A DNA stretch of 64,000 nucleotides from a virus. The notes beneath the pieces were generated by a model. The model was not told where the DNA came from, did no database searches, and saw only the letters and a list, made by a program, of their open reading frames with translations. Location: the IMG/VR virus record IMGVR_UViG_3300047378_000694, positions 106,116 through 170,115 of that record. One strand, 5' to 3'. The translations under genes were made by a program, and so were the position numbers. This document shows, in pieces, positions 16,735 to 28,800 of this stretch; within the stretch, counting starts at the first letter, position 1, and each line of letters opens with the position of its first letter.

Positions 16735-18223
16735 CCTTTAAAATACACTCTACTAATTTTTCGGCTTCGTCGCTGTTTGTTTCTAATGCTACACCTACTA
16801 ACGATCCACCGTTGATTGCAGTATTTGCACATCCATTATCGTGTACATATACTGCCTGTCCTTTTTTAACTGGTCCAGTAATACGCACCGGAACACGGCC
16901 TTTAAGACCAATGTATTGTCCTTCGGCTTCACTATTCATCATAATTGCAGGGTCAGTTGATACAACACCTATTGCTATACAACCCATACTAGTTGCTTCT
17001 ACTTCATACTCTTCGTGTGAAGAAACACAAACTACTGTTCCAGGAATTAATTCTTCTGCTGTTGTATACTTTTCTGCTAAATCAGCATAACGTGCCTGTG
17101 TTGCTGTTCCAGTAAAAATATTTGCAGTTAAATTACCGCTTGCATCTCTGGCTGCAATTGTATTATTATTTGCACTAGTCGACGCACTTCGATAATTTCC
17201 TGATACTTCTAGTGTATTTGCTTGTGTTGCTGTTCCAGTAAATGTTGTAGCATACATATTAACTAATGGGTTAGATGATGTGCCTATGGTACTAGTTGTA
17301 ATTCCAGGAAAAATTGCTGTATCTGTAATTATCCAACGATCAGAATCAGCATTGTTTGAGATACGTATTTCGTCTCTATGCATTTGCATTCTTGGTGTTT
17401 CATTGTCTGCGCCAATTTTTACTGTTAAGTCAGTGCCATCGCCTAATGTAAATCCAGCATCGCTAAAATTTGCAATGCTGCTAAAGTTTAACGAGCCAGT
17501 CTGAACAAAATCACTTGGACTGTATGTGTTTGTTCCGTCAGTAAGTTTTAGTGATGCGCTTGATGTACCCCAATAATAATTTACATTACCCCTTGAGTCG
17601 GTGTTTGATTTACCCGAAACATCAACTGCTCTTAGTGTATATCCTGCTTTGATAGTAGTCCAATCACTCGATGACCATTCATCACTTAGTTCAGGTTGCG
17701 TAGCATTTACTGTAAATTCTGCCTCGCTAATTATTCCAACAATAAAATCATCTGCATATGCTGCAATTACATTACGATCAACATTTGCACTATCTTTAAG
17801 TTTGATTGTTTTCATTTCAGTTACTTGAGCAGCAGTTGCCTGCGGTCCAATTAAGTTCCATTCATTGTTTGAATTTTTACCATATAACTGATTGGTTGTA
17901 GAATTCCACCATAGATCACCTTCTGCAAAACCTACAGGCTGCAAATCACTGACTTCGGCACCAGCTGTTGTTTTAAAATTAGTTCCATCATATACTTTTA
18001 ATCTTTCAGCAGTTGCATCATACCATAGTTGGCCTGTAATTGCTTTTGTAGGTGCAGCAGTTCCTTGGAAGTTTTCTAGTAAGAATAAAAAGTTTTCGTT
18101 TTGTTGCTCGCCATAACCAGCAAAGTTTTTACCAATTAACTTTAATTCGGTCGTGTTATCAACTGTTCCATCTTCAACTGTAACTAGTTGTGAACCATTA
18201 TATTTGTTAATTATATAAGCCAT
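16730..18223 (-). CDS. Tail fibre protein
   Basis: The protein has 497 residues. Its N-terminal module (about 1-140) contains VEDGTVDNTTELKLIGKNF, then GYGEQQNENFLFLLENF and GQLWYDATAERLKVYDG, and is repeated in the next two upstream genes. The middle is repetitive with NTLEVSGNYR and FTGTATQARYADLAEKY. The C-terminus carries a compact beta module with GVVSTDPAIMMNSEAEG and GRVPVRITGPVKKGQAV that caps many marine phage fibre proteins. It probably forms a trimeric fibre that contacts the host. The N-terminal module is likely the attachment part and the C-terminus the tip. A GATAAATA late box precedes it. Confidence 0.7.
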   Translation of the reverse strand: MAYIINKYNGSQLVTVEDGTVDNTTELKLIGKNFAGYGEQQNENFLFLLENFQGTAAPTKAITGQLWYDATAERLKVYDGTNFKTTAGAEVSDLQPVGFAEGDLWWNSTTNQLYGKNSNNEWNLIGPQATAAQVTEMKTIKLKDSANVDRNVIAAYADDFIVGIISEAEFTVNATQPELSDEWSSSDWTTIKAGYTLRAVDVSGKSNTDSRGNVNYYWGTSSASLKLTDGTNTYSPSDFVQTGSLNFSSIANFSDAGFTLGDGTDLTVKIGADNETPRMQMHRDEIRISNNADSDRWIITDTAIFPGITTSTIGTSSNPLVNMYATTFTGTATQANTLEVSGNYRSASTSANNNTIAARDASGNLTANIFTGTATQARYADLAEKYTTAEELIPGTVVCVSSHEEYEVEATSMGCIAIGVVSTDPAIMMNSEAEGQYIGLKGRVPVRITGPVKKGQAVYVHDNGCANTAINGGSLVGVALETNSDEAEKLVECILKV

Positions 18224-18249
18224 GTATATCTACCCTTTTTATGTTACAG

Positions 18250-18257
18250 TATTTATC
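18250..18257 (-). promoter_or_regulatory. Late promoter GATAAATA
   Basis: The minus strand reads GATAAATA, fitting the NATAAATA late motif of marine T4-like phages, 27 bases before the ATG at 18223. It overlaps the stop codon of the preceding gene. Confidence 0.55.
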
Positions 18258-20110
18258 TAAACGCTGCTTGTTAGGTCTTCTTGCCAAACCCAAGCGCCTG
18301 CTACTACTGCAAATCGTTTTAATGTCCTAGTTACAGTTAGTGTTACTGTATCGCTAACATCAGTAAAACTAAAATCAGTAACAACCGATTGGTTCTGTAC
18401 GCCCGCACTGTCAACTGCTGTAAAACTTTTTGAAACTCCATCGGTTGCATTATAGGTATACGCACCTGCATAACTTGTACAATGTACTCTAGCATTTACT
18501 CCGTTATTTTTTGTAGTAGACGGACATAAATCGTTTACTAATAATGCAAGTTGAATGTCAGTTAATCCAGTTGAGTCAACACTAAGTTCAATATCGTGTT
18601 CTTTATAGATATCGTCGACATATTTTTTATGAGCTGCATCGTTGTCAGTACCAGGTGTTGCTAAGTTTCGAATCTTTGTTGTACCCGACATAGTTATATC
18701 ACCGTTGATATTTAGACTCATATCGTTGGTACAAGCAATAGTTGACCCATTTAAATTAATATTGTCAACATCAAGAATTGATAGTGTACCAATACTTGTA
18801 AGACCGCTTGCTGTTGTAACACTTGAATGCAGTTCATTAATAGTTAGTATATCGGTTCCGTTAATTTTATAACCAAGGCCATCAGCAACATCAATGTTCA
18901 CACTCGAAGTCCAAGAGTTAGTAGAATTTTTCCAAATAAGTTCTTTGTCAAGCCCTGACGATTTTAAAATTATACCACCTTCGTTGGCTTGGGCATCGGT
19001 TAACAACGAACTATCGTCATTGATGCCAAGTTCAATTTGTTTGTCTTGTACTCTTAAATTAACTACTTCAAGTGCAGTGTTCGAACCTTTAACTGTTAGA
19101 TTGCCTTCAATAATTACATCACCGTTTGATGCAGTAGTGCCGACATGTAATGCTGCTTGTGGCGCAGAATTAAATATACCAACATGTTGGTTACTTGTTT
19201 CAATTTTAAACGAGCTTGACTGAGCACCAGAACTTGACGTTTGAATATCAATATTTGCATCGTCACGTAAAGCAGTAAGAACAATATCTCTATCTACTGA
19301 TGTAGTATCGGTTGCTATACTAAATCGTGATACATCGCCTGTTAAGAATCCTCTATCATTGTTAATATGTAGATGCTGATTGGTAGTTTGATAAGTTGCA
19401 ATTGGCAACGAAGGACTTACTTGCAAGAAACTTGCAGCACTATAAGAAATGCCTCCGGAAATTAAATTATCTGCATTAGTAGCACTACCATTCCAATAAA
19501 AGTCACTATATGTTGGAACAATATTTACACCTTGTTTAATAGCATACGGTGTTGGAAATCCGGTTAGTAATACAGCGTTTACATCAATTACTGCTGGAGT
19601 AAATGCTTCTTTACTCACAAGAGCAACAGTACTGTTGCCAACACTCCAGCGTCCAACAATTTTGTCAACGCCGTAAATATCAACCAATGTAATAGCATCG
19701 TATTCTGTTTTGCCTTGTGTTCGAGTATAGCTCGGTCCTGCTAAAAATTCTGTAGTACCATCACTAAAATAAAGTTGTTTATTAGTTGCGTCAATCCACA
19801 AATCGCCTGCAACCATCTCAGGCTTTAGAGCTGCATAAGTTGTAGTATCGGTGCCTCGGAATTGTGTTCCGTCCCATACTTTTAATCTACCTGCTGATGT
19901 ATCATACCATATTTGTCCTCTTAGAGGATTTGCTGGAGCACTAGTAGCAGCAAAGTTTTCCATCATCTTAATAAAGTTTTCGTTAAAGGCTTCGCCGTAT
20001 CCTGTATAGTTTCGACCTACAAGTGTTATATCAGTTGTTGTAGAGTCAACTGACCCATCAACTAGGTCTACTAACAATGTTCCGTCAGTTTGGTTTAGTT
20101 TATAACTCAT
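18257..20110 (-). CDS. Tail fibre protein
   Basis: The protein has 617 residues. The N-terminal module repeats that of its neighbours: LVDLVDGSVDSTTTDITLVG, then GYGEAFNENFIKMMENF and GQIWYDTSAGRLKVWDG. The central part has phage-fibre phrases such as EGNLTVKGSNTALEVVNLRV and NEGGIILKSSGLDKELIWKN. The C-terminal 120 residues, after KKYVDDIYKE, have no known relative that I recognise. The start overlaps the stop of the upstream fibre gene by four bases, with AGGAG nine bases before the ATG. The role is host contact as part of the tail fibre set. Confidence 0.7.
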   Translation of the reverse strand: MSYKLNQTDGTLLVDLVDGSVDSTTTDITLVGRNYTGYGEAFNENFIKMMENFAATSAPANPLRGQIWYDTSAGRLKVWDGTQFRGTDTTTYAALKPEMVAGDLWIDATNKQLYFSDGTTEFLAGPSYTRTQGKTEYDAITLVDIYGVDKIVGRWSVGNSTVALVSKEAFTPAVIDVNAVLLTGFPTPYAIKQGVNIVPTYSDFYWNGSATNADNLISGGISYSAASFLQVSPSLPIATYQTTNQHLHINNDRGFLTGDVSRFSIATDTTSVDRDIVLTALRDDANIDIQTSSSGAQSSSFKIETSNQHVGIFNSAPQAALHVGTTASNGDVIIEGNLTVKGSNTALEVVNLRVQDKQIELGINDDSSLLTDAQANEGGIILKSSGLDKELIWKNSTNSWTSSVNIDVADGLGYKINGTDILTINELHSSVTTASGLTSIGTLSILDVDNINLNGSTIACTNDMSLNINGDITMSGTTKIRNLATPGTDNDAAHKKYVDDIYKEHDIELSVDSTGLTDIQLALLVNDLCPSTTKNNGVNARVHCTSYAGAYTYNATDGVSKSFTAVDSAGVQNQSVVTDFSFTDVSDTVTLTVTRTLKRFAVVAGAWVWQEDLTSSV

Positions 20111-22203
20111 ACTACAATATCTCCTACGTAAATAATATATTCAACTGTTGTAAACGGACTTGTATGATAGTACGGATCATTTTGTATATCAAGCATTGCG
20201 CCAGTTTGGCTAATGCCTGTGCCAGTTGTTGTTCCAATAATATTTTGCGCACTTGCACCGGTATCTGTTCCGCCTGTAACATTAGTGCTTGCATAATATT
20301 GTTCACCGTTGTCGCCTTGTAAACTGTGTTGATGATCTGGTAGCATAGGTTGTGTAATTGTACCTGTTTCGCTACCGCCAGTTAAACCTACAGTATTTGC
20401 TGCTGCATCATTTAGTAAACGATTGCCAGTAGTAGCGTCACCCAAATGACCTACTAAGCCTCGTCCTCTAAAATCTGGTAAATTAAAAGTAGTTGCGCCG
20501 CCGTCTGTTGAACCGTATAATATTCCAATAATTAAATACAACGATTCTTCGCTACCTCCACCACGGGTAAGTTGTTGTCCGTGGCATAGTGCCCAACCTG
20601 TTGGAGCTGCTGTTCCTGCATATGGCATTATCATACCTAATTGAAATGATGGTACTGTGCTAACAATTTGTGCTTGTGTCATATAACGCAAGCCTTCGCT
20701 GTTTTCAACTAAAAACTTATCACTGCTTGCTACATCAACTGCAATTGCAGTTTGGTCAGTAACAAAACTTGGCTTAATATTAAGTGTCCACTCTTTTGTA
20801 GTTCCACCAACTTGCCCATCAAATTGCACACTACCAGTTGCAGTAACATCGCCAGTACTATTAAATTGGAATGTAGTTGGACTTGCTAGTTTACCTGCTG
20901 TTTGAGCACTGCCACTTACATTACCTGTTACATTTCCGACTAAATTACCGTTGAATGTATTTGCATAAACATTTGCATATCTTAAAATAGGTGTACCAAT
21001 GTTACTTGCTAAGTCTTCGTATGGCTGAATATTTCGAGCATAAATTGAATCTGATGATTGTCCGTCGTTTACATTAAAGTACGCATCGCCGCCAATATTT
21101 AAATCACCGTTAATACCTGCGCCGCCTGCTACAACTAATGCGCCAGTTGTTGGATTACTACTAGGATTCGTATTTGTTGCCTCAATTTTACCACTGTTAG
21201 CTCCGGACATTGTAGCTTTTATATTACCACCTACATCAAGCACTTCAGTAGGCGATGTATTCATCAATCCGTGTTTTCCGTCTGCTGTAATTAATAATGC
21301 TGTTGTGTTTGCGCCAGCATTGTTTACATTAAAGTTAATCGGGCCATCTGTTGCTTTGTTTCTAATAATAACACCGCTACCTGTAACACTAGCAGTTAAG
21401 ATGCCATTTTCACCAATTGTCAAACCAGTATTTGTTTGGATGCGCACATCTTTGTCAAATCTATTTGCTGTATCAAGTCTTGCTACATTTTCATATACTA
21501 AACTAGCTGTACCTGCTGTATTTACAAGTGCTTCTGCTTTTTCACTAGTTCCATAATACTTTGCTTTTGCACCATTAAACGCAAGTTCTGTTGGAATATT
21601 TACACCAGGTTTTACAACATACCCAGTTGGAAATCCTGTAATTTTTAATTTTGGCGTAAATTCAATATAACTATAAACTGACATTATGTTATTTTGCACA
21701 TAATTAATTAATACTGTATGATCAACGTCGGTGCCTAGCTGTGTACTGGTACCTACTAGTGTAGCAATTTTACTACCAGTTGCAGTTGATTCACTGTAGT
21801 CAGGCCCAATCAATACCCATCCACTACCACTGTAAATGTATGCTTGTAAATTTGCAGTATCAACCCATATGTCGCCAAGTACACTTGCACTTGCTTCAGG
21901 TTGTGCTTGTGCTTTTTTAATTCCGCCTGCTGCTACCCAAGCTGCGCCATCGTAAACTTTTAACTGGTCAACTCCAGTTGTAGTATCATACCAAAGTTGT
22001 CCTTCTACTGGACTAGCAGGAGCTGTTGTATTTGCAAAGTTTTCTAGTAAATGTAAAAAGTTTTCATTGACATACCCGCCGTAACCTGTTAGGTTTTGAC
22101 CAACTAATTTTAAACTAGTATCAGTATTGTTAAGTCCGTTTTCTTCAACAGTAATACTACCGTTGTTTGTAAAATCAGTAAATCGTACGGTGTAGTCTGC
22201 CAT
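20107..22203 (-). CDS. Tail fibre protein with C-terminal collar domain (gp12-like)
   Basis: The protein has 698 residues. The N-terminal module matches the two downstream fibres (VEENGLNNTDTSLKLVGQNL, GQLWYDTTTGVDQLKVYDG). The C-terminal 180 residues are a phage tail collar domain: GMIMPYAGTAAPTGWALCHG, then FNLPDFRGRGLVGH and a final YHTSPFTTVEYIIYVG. In T4 this domain is in the short tail fibre gp12, which binds LPS irreversibly. GAGGG lies six bases before the ATG, and the gene follows the 22207 gene by three bases. The collar domain call is firm; equating the whole protein with gp12 is inference. Confidence 0.82.
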   Translation of the reverse strand: MADYTVRFTDFTNNGSITVEENGLNNTDTSLKLVGQNLTGYGGYVNENFLHLLENFANTTAPASPVEGQLWYDTTTGVDQLKVYDGAAWVAAGGIKKAQAQPEASASVLGDIWVDTANLQAYIYSGSGWVLIGPDYSESTATGSKIATLVGTSTQLGTDVDHTVLINYVQNNIMSVYSYIEFTPKLKITGFPTGYVVKPGVNIPTELAFNGAKAKYYGTSEKAEALVNTAGTASLVYENVARLDTANRFDKDVRIQTNTGLTIGENGILTASVTGSGVIIRNKATDGPINFNVNNAGANTTALLITADGKHGLMNTSPTEVLDVGGNIKATMSGANSGKIEATNTNPSSNPTTGALVVAGGAGINGDLNIGGDAYFNVNDGQSSDSIYARNIQPYEDLASNIGTPILRYANVYANTFNGNLVGNVTGNVSGSAQTAGKLASPTTFQFNSTGDVTATGSVQFDGQVGGTTKEWTLNIKPSFVTDQTAIAVDVASSDKFLVENSEGLRYMTQAQIVSTVPSFQLGMIMPYAGTAAPTGWALCHGQQLTRGGGSEESLYLIIGILYGSTDGGATTFNLPDFRGRGLVGHLGDATTGNRLLNDAAANTVGLTGGSETGTITQPMLPDHQHSLQGDNGEQYYASTNVTGGTDTGASAQNIIGTTTGTGISQTGAMLDIQNDPYYHTSPFTTVEYIIYVGDIVV

Positions 22204-22206
22204 GGT

Positions 22207-22815
22207 TTATCCCTCAATTCCGCTTAAACTTTGAATTCTCACAGTATAATCAACTTGGATTAAACGGTTTAAACTCTTTTGTACAGGATGAAAAATAACA
22301 TGTGTAATTAGTCTACCTGTACCGCTTGCCGAATAGCTGCGTAATCCTAGTTCGTCAAAAACATAAAGATTTTCATTACTACCGGCTGTATCAAATGCAT
22401 CTTGTCCTGCTGGTTCACCGTAGTCTAACAAACATCTAACTAATATGTCAGTATAGTTTGTACCACTTACATGACGAATTTCTGTCTTGTTTCTTATCGG
22501 ATCGTTGTTGTTTACACTACGCTCGTCTACTACTTTAGTGAACGTTTGATTGTACAAACTTGCATTTGTACCTGTGCTGTTTGGTGTTAGGTATGTTACA
22601 ATACCTGTTGGATCAACACTAGTTCCGCCATTGCCAAAACTCATATCGCTAATAAAGCCTTGTCCTTGATTAGCCAAACTTTCAGCAAGTGCTAAACTCA
22701 TATTTTCATAATGAATAGCATTGCGTTTGTTTACAAAAACTTCGCCATTATCAGGATCTGAAATCTTGATATGTCCTTCTACGTGTATTCCATTTAAGTC
22801 ATTAAACTGTGTCAT
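22207..22815 (-). CDS. Virion structural protein, fibre region
   Basis: The protein has 202 residues. It opens with GIHVEGHIKISDPDNGEVFV and continues with ISDMSFGNGGTSVDPTGIV and a C-terminal RLIQVDYTVRIQSLSG, a pattern seen in structural proteins next to fibre genes in cyanophages. It may be a fibre connector or tail-end protein, but no function is known to me. An AATAAATA late box lies 19 bases ahead of the ATG. The ribosome site is weak. Confidence 0.6.
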   Translation of the reverse strand: MTQFNDLNGIHVEGHIKISDPDNGEVFVNKRNAIHYENMSLALAESLANQGQGFISDMSFGNGGTSVDPTGIVTYLTPNSTGTNASLYNQTFTKVVDERSVNNNDPIRNKTEIRHVSGTNYTDILVRCLLDYGEPAGQDAFDTAGSNENLYVFDELGLRSYSASGTGRLITHVIFHPVQKSLNRLIQVDYTVRIQSLSGIEG

Positions 22816-22833
22816 CTTTTTTACCTTATACTG

Positions 22834-22841
22834 TATTTATT
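22834..22841 (-). promoter_or_regulatory. Late promoter AATAAATA
   Basis: The minus strand reads AATAAATA, fitting NATAAATA, 19 bases ahead of the ATG at 22815. It overlaps the end of the giant structural gene. Confidence 0.5.
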
Positions 22842-25800
22842 TAGGTAGCTCAATAGTTGCTCCGCGGATAAATCTTGCAATTGCAGAATTGCTGTTTCTT
22901 AATGTTTCACCGGCAGCAATCCATTTTTTTCCGGTTCTTTTAACTACACGGATCTCTGTATCTACTGCTGGCGTTGTTGTAAATTGAATGTACTTGTTAC
23001 CTCCAACTGTTACAACTTCATATTCTTTTGTTTGTGTTTGGTCTGCTTCAGGACTATCTTGTGCAAGTGTTTTATTGTAAACTGAAATATCAACTTTACT
23101 TAACTTGCGTCCTCCCACAAACACTTCAATTTCGTTTGCATTATCAATATCAAATCCTAAATCAACAATTTGATTTGAACCATCGGCTCTGTCTCTGTAT
23201 ACACTATATGTATCCCTATAGTCAATAGTTTCAGCTGAACCTTGGCCATACGCTATATCGCCAGCTGCGTGTAAATCTTTTACACCAGTTCCTAATGTAC
23301 CTCTTCTAAGCTGAGATAATGTATTTTCTTGTACTGCAAAATACTCAATACGTTCTCCGTCTATCCAAATAATACCAGGTAAGTTTAATACAATATCAGG
23401 TTCTTGAATTCCGGTAGCATCAACTAGAACAATTTTATTGTCATACGGACTAACAGGATTAGCAATCATATAACTGTTTTCTTTACTAAGACGTTTATAA
23501 TGTGTTCTGCCTAGCATGTCTCTAAATATTCTATATCCAAACTTATCTGACGACACTGGTGCTGCCCAATGCATTACTTGGATACGATCGTTTTCGTTTA
23601 CAATATCTTTAAGACGTACTGCATTTAAATTTTCCATTACTTCATAATCAACAATTGGATGCAATAGTCTTTTGTTTTTAACAACCCAAACATATTGAGC
23701 ACCAGCAGCCGCTGATTCAAGTTGTACAATTCCACTTGATAATAAATTTCGTCTAGCAAATTCATCAGTGTTTTCATTAACTACTGTTTCAGTTAAAACA
23801 TCATATGTGAATCTTCTAAATTGATTAATATCGTGGTTACTAAAGTGCATTGCTCTATATGTAGTAAAGAGATCGTCGTATATTTCAGGATTAATACTGA
23901 TACTATCGCTATCGATAAATTCAACTTCACTAATTTTTACTGCGGTTGAATCTGCTGTTACATAAAAATCTTCGTCTGCTATAAATTCATCTCTTATGTC
24001 TTTAGCCATACTTTGTACAACAACAGTATTTCCATTTACTGATTTTACTATAGGTTCAAAACGTGTTGAAGTAGCTCCACTAACTAATAGCAACGGTTCG
24101 CCTACTGTTACTTGAGATTCCATATCAAATGCTGTACTGCCATCAAGTGTAGTAAATGTTAATGCAGTATCAATAAAATAATAGTCAGCGTTTTGTAAAC
24201 AGTAAATATCTAGCTTACTTCCTGCCGGAGCAACATTAGTATTAAGTAGTGTAATTCTAGCGTTTACATTATCCCAAGACCATTGAGAAACATCAAGTCT
24301 TACATCGTTTACATATACCATAAAATCAATTTTTGCCACTGATGATAAATTTGCAAATTGCCATCCGTCAATATCGTAACTTAAACTACTTGTAGTTGTA
24401 AACCTAATACTATATCCAGGGCTTAAAATATCTTCGTCGCCAAACACTAATAAGTTGTGTCCTAATGGCAAGTCATTAATTGGTGTAAATGTATCAGTAA
24501 AATTCCAATAATTTCCAGTGCCGTTTGACCAAGAATAATCATTATTAATTTGACTATACGAAGTAATTCCACTGTCGTATACAGCATATTGTATAACATT
24601 ACCCTGATCTAATCTTACTCTGCCTCCTGAGATCTCAATTACCAATTTGTCTGCAGGTTCAGTTGTATTGCTAGTATTCAAGAAATAGTCACTACCCTCT
24701 GTTTGAACAGAGCCATTTAATATTACAATGCAACTTGCATCGCTGCTATAATCCGCTGCTGTTACAAAACGCCAGTTATCGCTTTGGATTGCACTTGAAT
24801 CCTGTAAGTCAAACTCGTTAATTTCAATTGTTTTACTATCTATTAAACTATTACCGTTTGCACCAAATGTCATTACAGTAATAATTGATCCTACATTAAT
24901 GTCAATATCGCTGTCAATAAATACGCTTTCTAAACTGTAATCGTTACTGTAAGTATCAGTTCTTAGTACAACTTTATCAAGCATTACAACAACATTATCT
25001 TCACCAAATGGCTTTTCAGGATATGCAAATTCTCTAGTCGAGCCATCAAAGATATAATGAGCTACATTTATTTGCGCTTGTCCGTCGTTTTGTCTAGTAT
25101 AAACTTGTAAATCAAGTGTATCAGTTACAGTACCTGGAACTAGTTCTTCAGGGCCGCCGCTGTTCGTTGGAGTAAAGAATCCGTCGCCGTCAACTGTTAT
25201 TTCACCTGACGGTATACCTGTAGCAGTTGTTCTGTCTAATGCTCCGCCTTGAAGTGCAGTATCAAATGTTGATCCTACTGGAGAGAAGCTGCCATCACTT
25301 GATTGTTTTCTAATAATAATTTCGTCATCAGCAGTTGTACTAAATGCTCCATTAATATCAATTTCTGTTTGTACACCATCTCCGGTAATTGTAGCCATTA
25401 CAGCATTTTTATTAGCAGTAATGGTGCTTCCGTCATATTGAGGATCATCAAGTCTTACACCGTTTAAGTATAGATTGTACTCTACGCCGCTTTCTAATGG
25501 AGAAGACAATGTGATTATATTTGTGCTACCGTCTAATTTGATAATTTCATCATCATATGTATTATCAAATGTGTCCCACGGCAGATCACTAAATCCGCCT
25601 ACGCCAAACCCTTGTTCGCCGCCAAAGTCAAAGCTATCATACAATGCGCCTTCGTATTCAACACCGGTCATTAGTTGGCTAAATTCTTTGCCAGGCATGC
25701 CTGTTGTTGGATCATATTCGTAGAATATTCTATCTGCTGCGTGTAACAATGCTGTATCTTTTTTGTATTTTACAACAAGTGTATCATCAATTTTTGGTTC

Positions 25801-28800
25801 AGTAACTAGTGTAATTTCACCTATGTATCTGTCGTAACCTTTTGTAGTATCAAGTTTATTAACAACACTATATTCAGTATCTAATAATTCAACATTGTTG
25901 AGTAATACAGAGTATGTTGTAATATTTTGATTAATTGGCCATTGTAGTGTAAAAATTTCCTGGGCACCTGTGCCTGCAAATGTTTCAGTTTTGTCAATTG
26001 TTTCAAAGTACTTTTTACCGCTAATACGATCAAATTTTACAGTCATATGTGTGCTTCGCACATTTGGATTACCTAGTACTGCGGTTGCTCTAACTGATGT
26101 GCCGTCATTTGATTGATTGCCCGAAACTGTAATAGTCGGTGCAGATAAAACTCTACTACCTTTATTTAAGATTTCAATACTCTTGACTTTACCCTTGGCA
26201 ACATATGCTTTTGCAGTTATTCCACTTTCGCCACTTATAGTAACCGCCGGTGTATCATAAAAGCCACTGCCGCCATCGGCAACGTCAATTCTTATAATTT
26301 CGTATGTGTTGTTATCAACCCAATTTTTATAAGGATATGTAAAATATTTTTCCCAAAGATTTGTTACTTCGTTGTTGTTAAACTTAGCAGCACTTGGAGT
26401 GATTTTCCCGCCAATATAACTTGGTGGCAAATCAAAGTCAGAAATTATACTTTGCGTTGGTTCAATCTTTTGATATGCACTAATGTACTCTCTTACTTTT
26501 GTTTTAAATGGTTTTACTTCGTTGATATAATCTTGATAATTTTCAAGATTATCGTTTTGATATGCAACTTTTTGTGTTAGATCTCCAACATTGTGTTTGG
26601 CACGTAAGAAACTAGACTTAAATACCCAATCAACGTTATCCTGTTCTGATAGAACATATCTAACACTTGCAAAGAATAATTTATTATATTCAACTGCTAA
26701 ATCACTAACAAATATGTTAGTTTTAATTGCATCAATAATATTACGCAATTCGTTTACTGGTTCTCTATCGTAAAAAGTAGTATCATAAACTCCAGCATCG
26801 TATCCGGTAGTTTCTGTAGTATAATTGTAAATTACATCTAATAATTTAATTGTTCCATTTTCTCGACCAACTGTATCGTAATTAATAGTGTAATCTTCAG
26901 TGTCTTGGTTGTCTGTTTTCTTTAATAACAGCCAGCCGCCTGTACCAATGTTTTTAATTTTTACTACATCGCCAATTGAATTATCTAATCCAAATAGTTG
27001 ATAACTTCCATCTATAACTTGATGAATTACAGTTGACTCACTGTACCCCGGTGCATACCAATCAGCGTAATTCCAATACTTTGTTGTATCAAAACTTTGG
27101 TTGTCGGTTCTTTCCCAGGCTGCTGTAGTTTTATTATAAATGTAAATTGTCCAGCGTCCGCCAATTGTTTCATCAGCTGTGACCAAAACACTAAACGGTC
27201 TTACTTTTAAGAAAGTAGTTGGTGTATAATCGTATCCTTGATCTTTCACCGTAACACTAGTAATTTGTCCATTGCTATTAATTGTAGATATTATCTCAGC
27301 ATTTTTACCGGTAACATCTTCAATTTCAATACTTGGTGCTGTTTTATAACCATTGCCTGGATTATTAATAGTAACACCAGTAATTTTACCAAATTCAACT
27401 ACAGGAGTTAGAACTGCTTGTGTATTCTTTGCAGTACCAACAAATTGCAATTCGCTAACAGTATCAATTTGTCTATCAAAGTTTCCTTCAGCAGCCAATG
27501 GTAATGGATCAACTAATAAAAGTTTGCTTATATCGTAGTTGTCAACAATTAAGTTTTTAACAAATACACTGTTTATTCTATCAACAAATTGTTTAACTGC
27601 TTCAACACGATTAATAAACATACTCTGACGTGGCTGATTTAGAACTCCGTATTTTTTTGTGTCTGATAGTGTAATATCAGGTACTGGATTTCCAACATTA
27701 TCGTAACCAATTAAACTATCAATCCATTTTTGTTCAATAGAGGCATTTGGCATTGACAAATCAAGACCTTCAGTCATTAAGTCATATTCTCTATGAATTG
27801 GAACATTAATTGTTGTATCTTTTTCTTTTCTAAAATGCAAAATAGTATTAGTTTCTTGTACTAAATTTTTACAATTATAAAGTGCAAATTTATTATTTTC
27901 TAACAACGAAACAAATCTATATCCTGTACCAGCCGGATCTGCTATTAAGTTTGATATAGATTCGCAACTTAATGAGCGTCCTGCAACACGAGGTACAATT
28001 TGTGCATTTTCAACCCAATAGTAATATTTGGTTGTAAACCCTTGTTTTGTTCTATCATAAACTTGCTTACTGCTAACTGTGTCGTCGTCATATAAAGCTG
28101 TACCGCTTATGCCTTTTGTGTAACCAGCAGTTGTACCTGTTTGTGCATTCCACTCACTTGGTAATAAGTTAGTTTCAACCCATTCGCAAACTTGTATACG
28201 TGAGTTAGGCAATAATTTATTAAATGTATTTGTTCGATACTGACTATTACCTTGATAAGGGTTGTACCAACTTGCTTCCTTAAGGTTCCACCAAAGTTTT
28301 CCAACATAACGATCGGTCCAATTTGATTGAACATCGACAATAACATCACTAGTATCACTAGACGACGAATATGTAGCTGGATCGTACCATGTTTTAAAAC
28401 TTAGCTCTTGTTCTGCAGGTCCTGCAATTTTACCCTGTCGTGGATCAATTACGTCTAATCTTTGAATTATGTCAGCAGTATCTTTTGCATATAAAAATAC
28501 TTGTTGCAATTGTTCAATATTTGGTTTAGCAATTTGTGTTGTAAGTTCGCTCCAAGTATTTTTACCTGTTGCAAAACTAAAGTCAACTAGTAGTCCCGGA
28601 TTTGGTGATGTTACATACCTTGGGTCATTATTGTAAGGCCTAGGCATAGCTGTTGCAACTATTGTTGGAATATTTAAATATAGATGATTGTCATTTAAGA
28701 CAATATTTTCCATTTCGTGGGTAGCAGTATTGCGGCTATAGTCAACATCTTCGGCATACACATACAAATCATTAATTTCTTGGAATAAAATAATTCTTCC

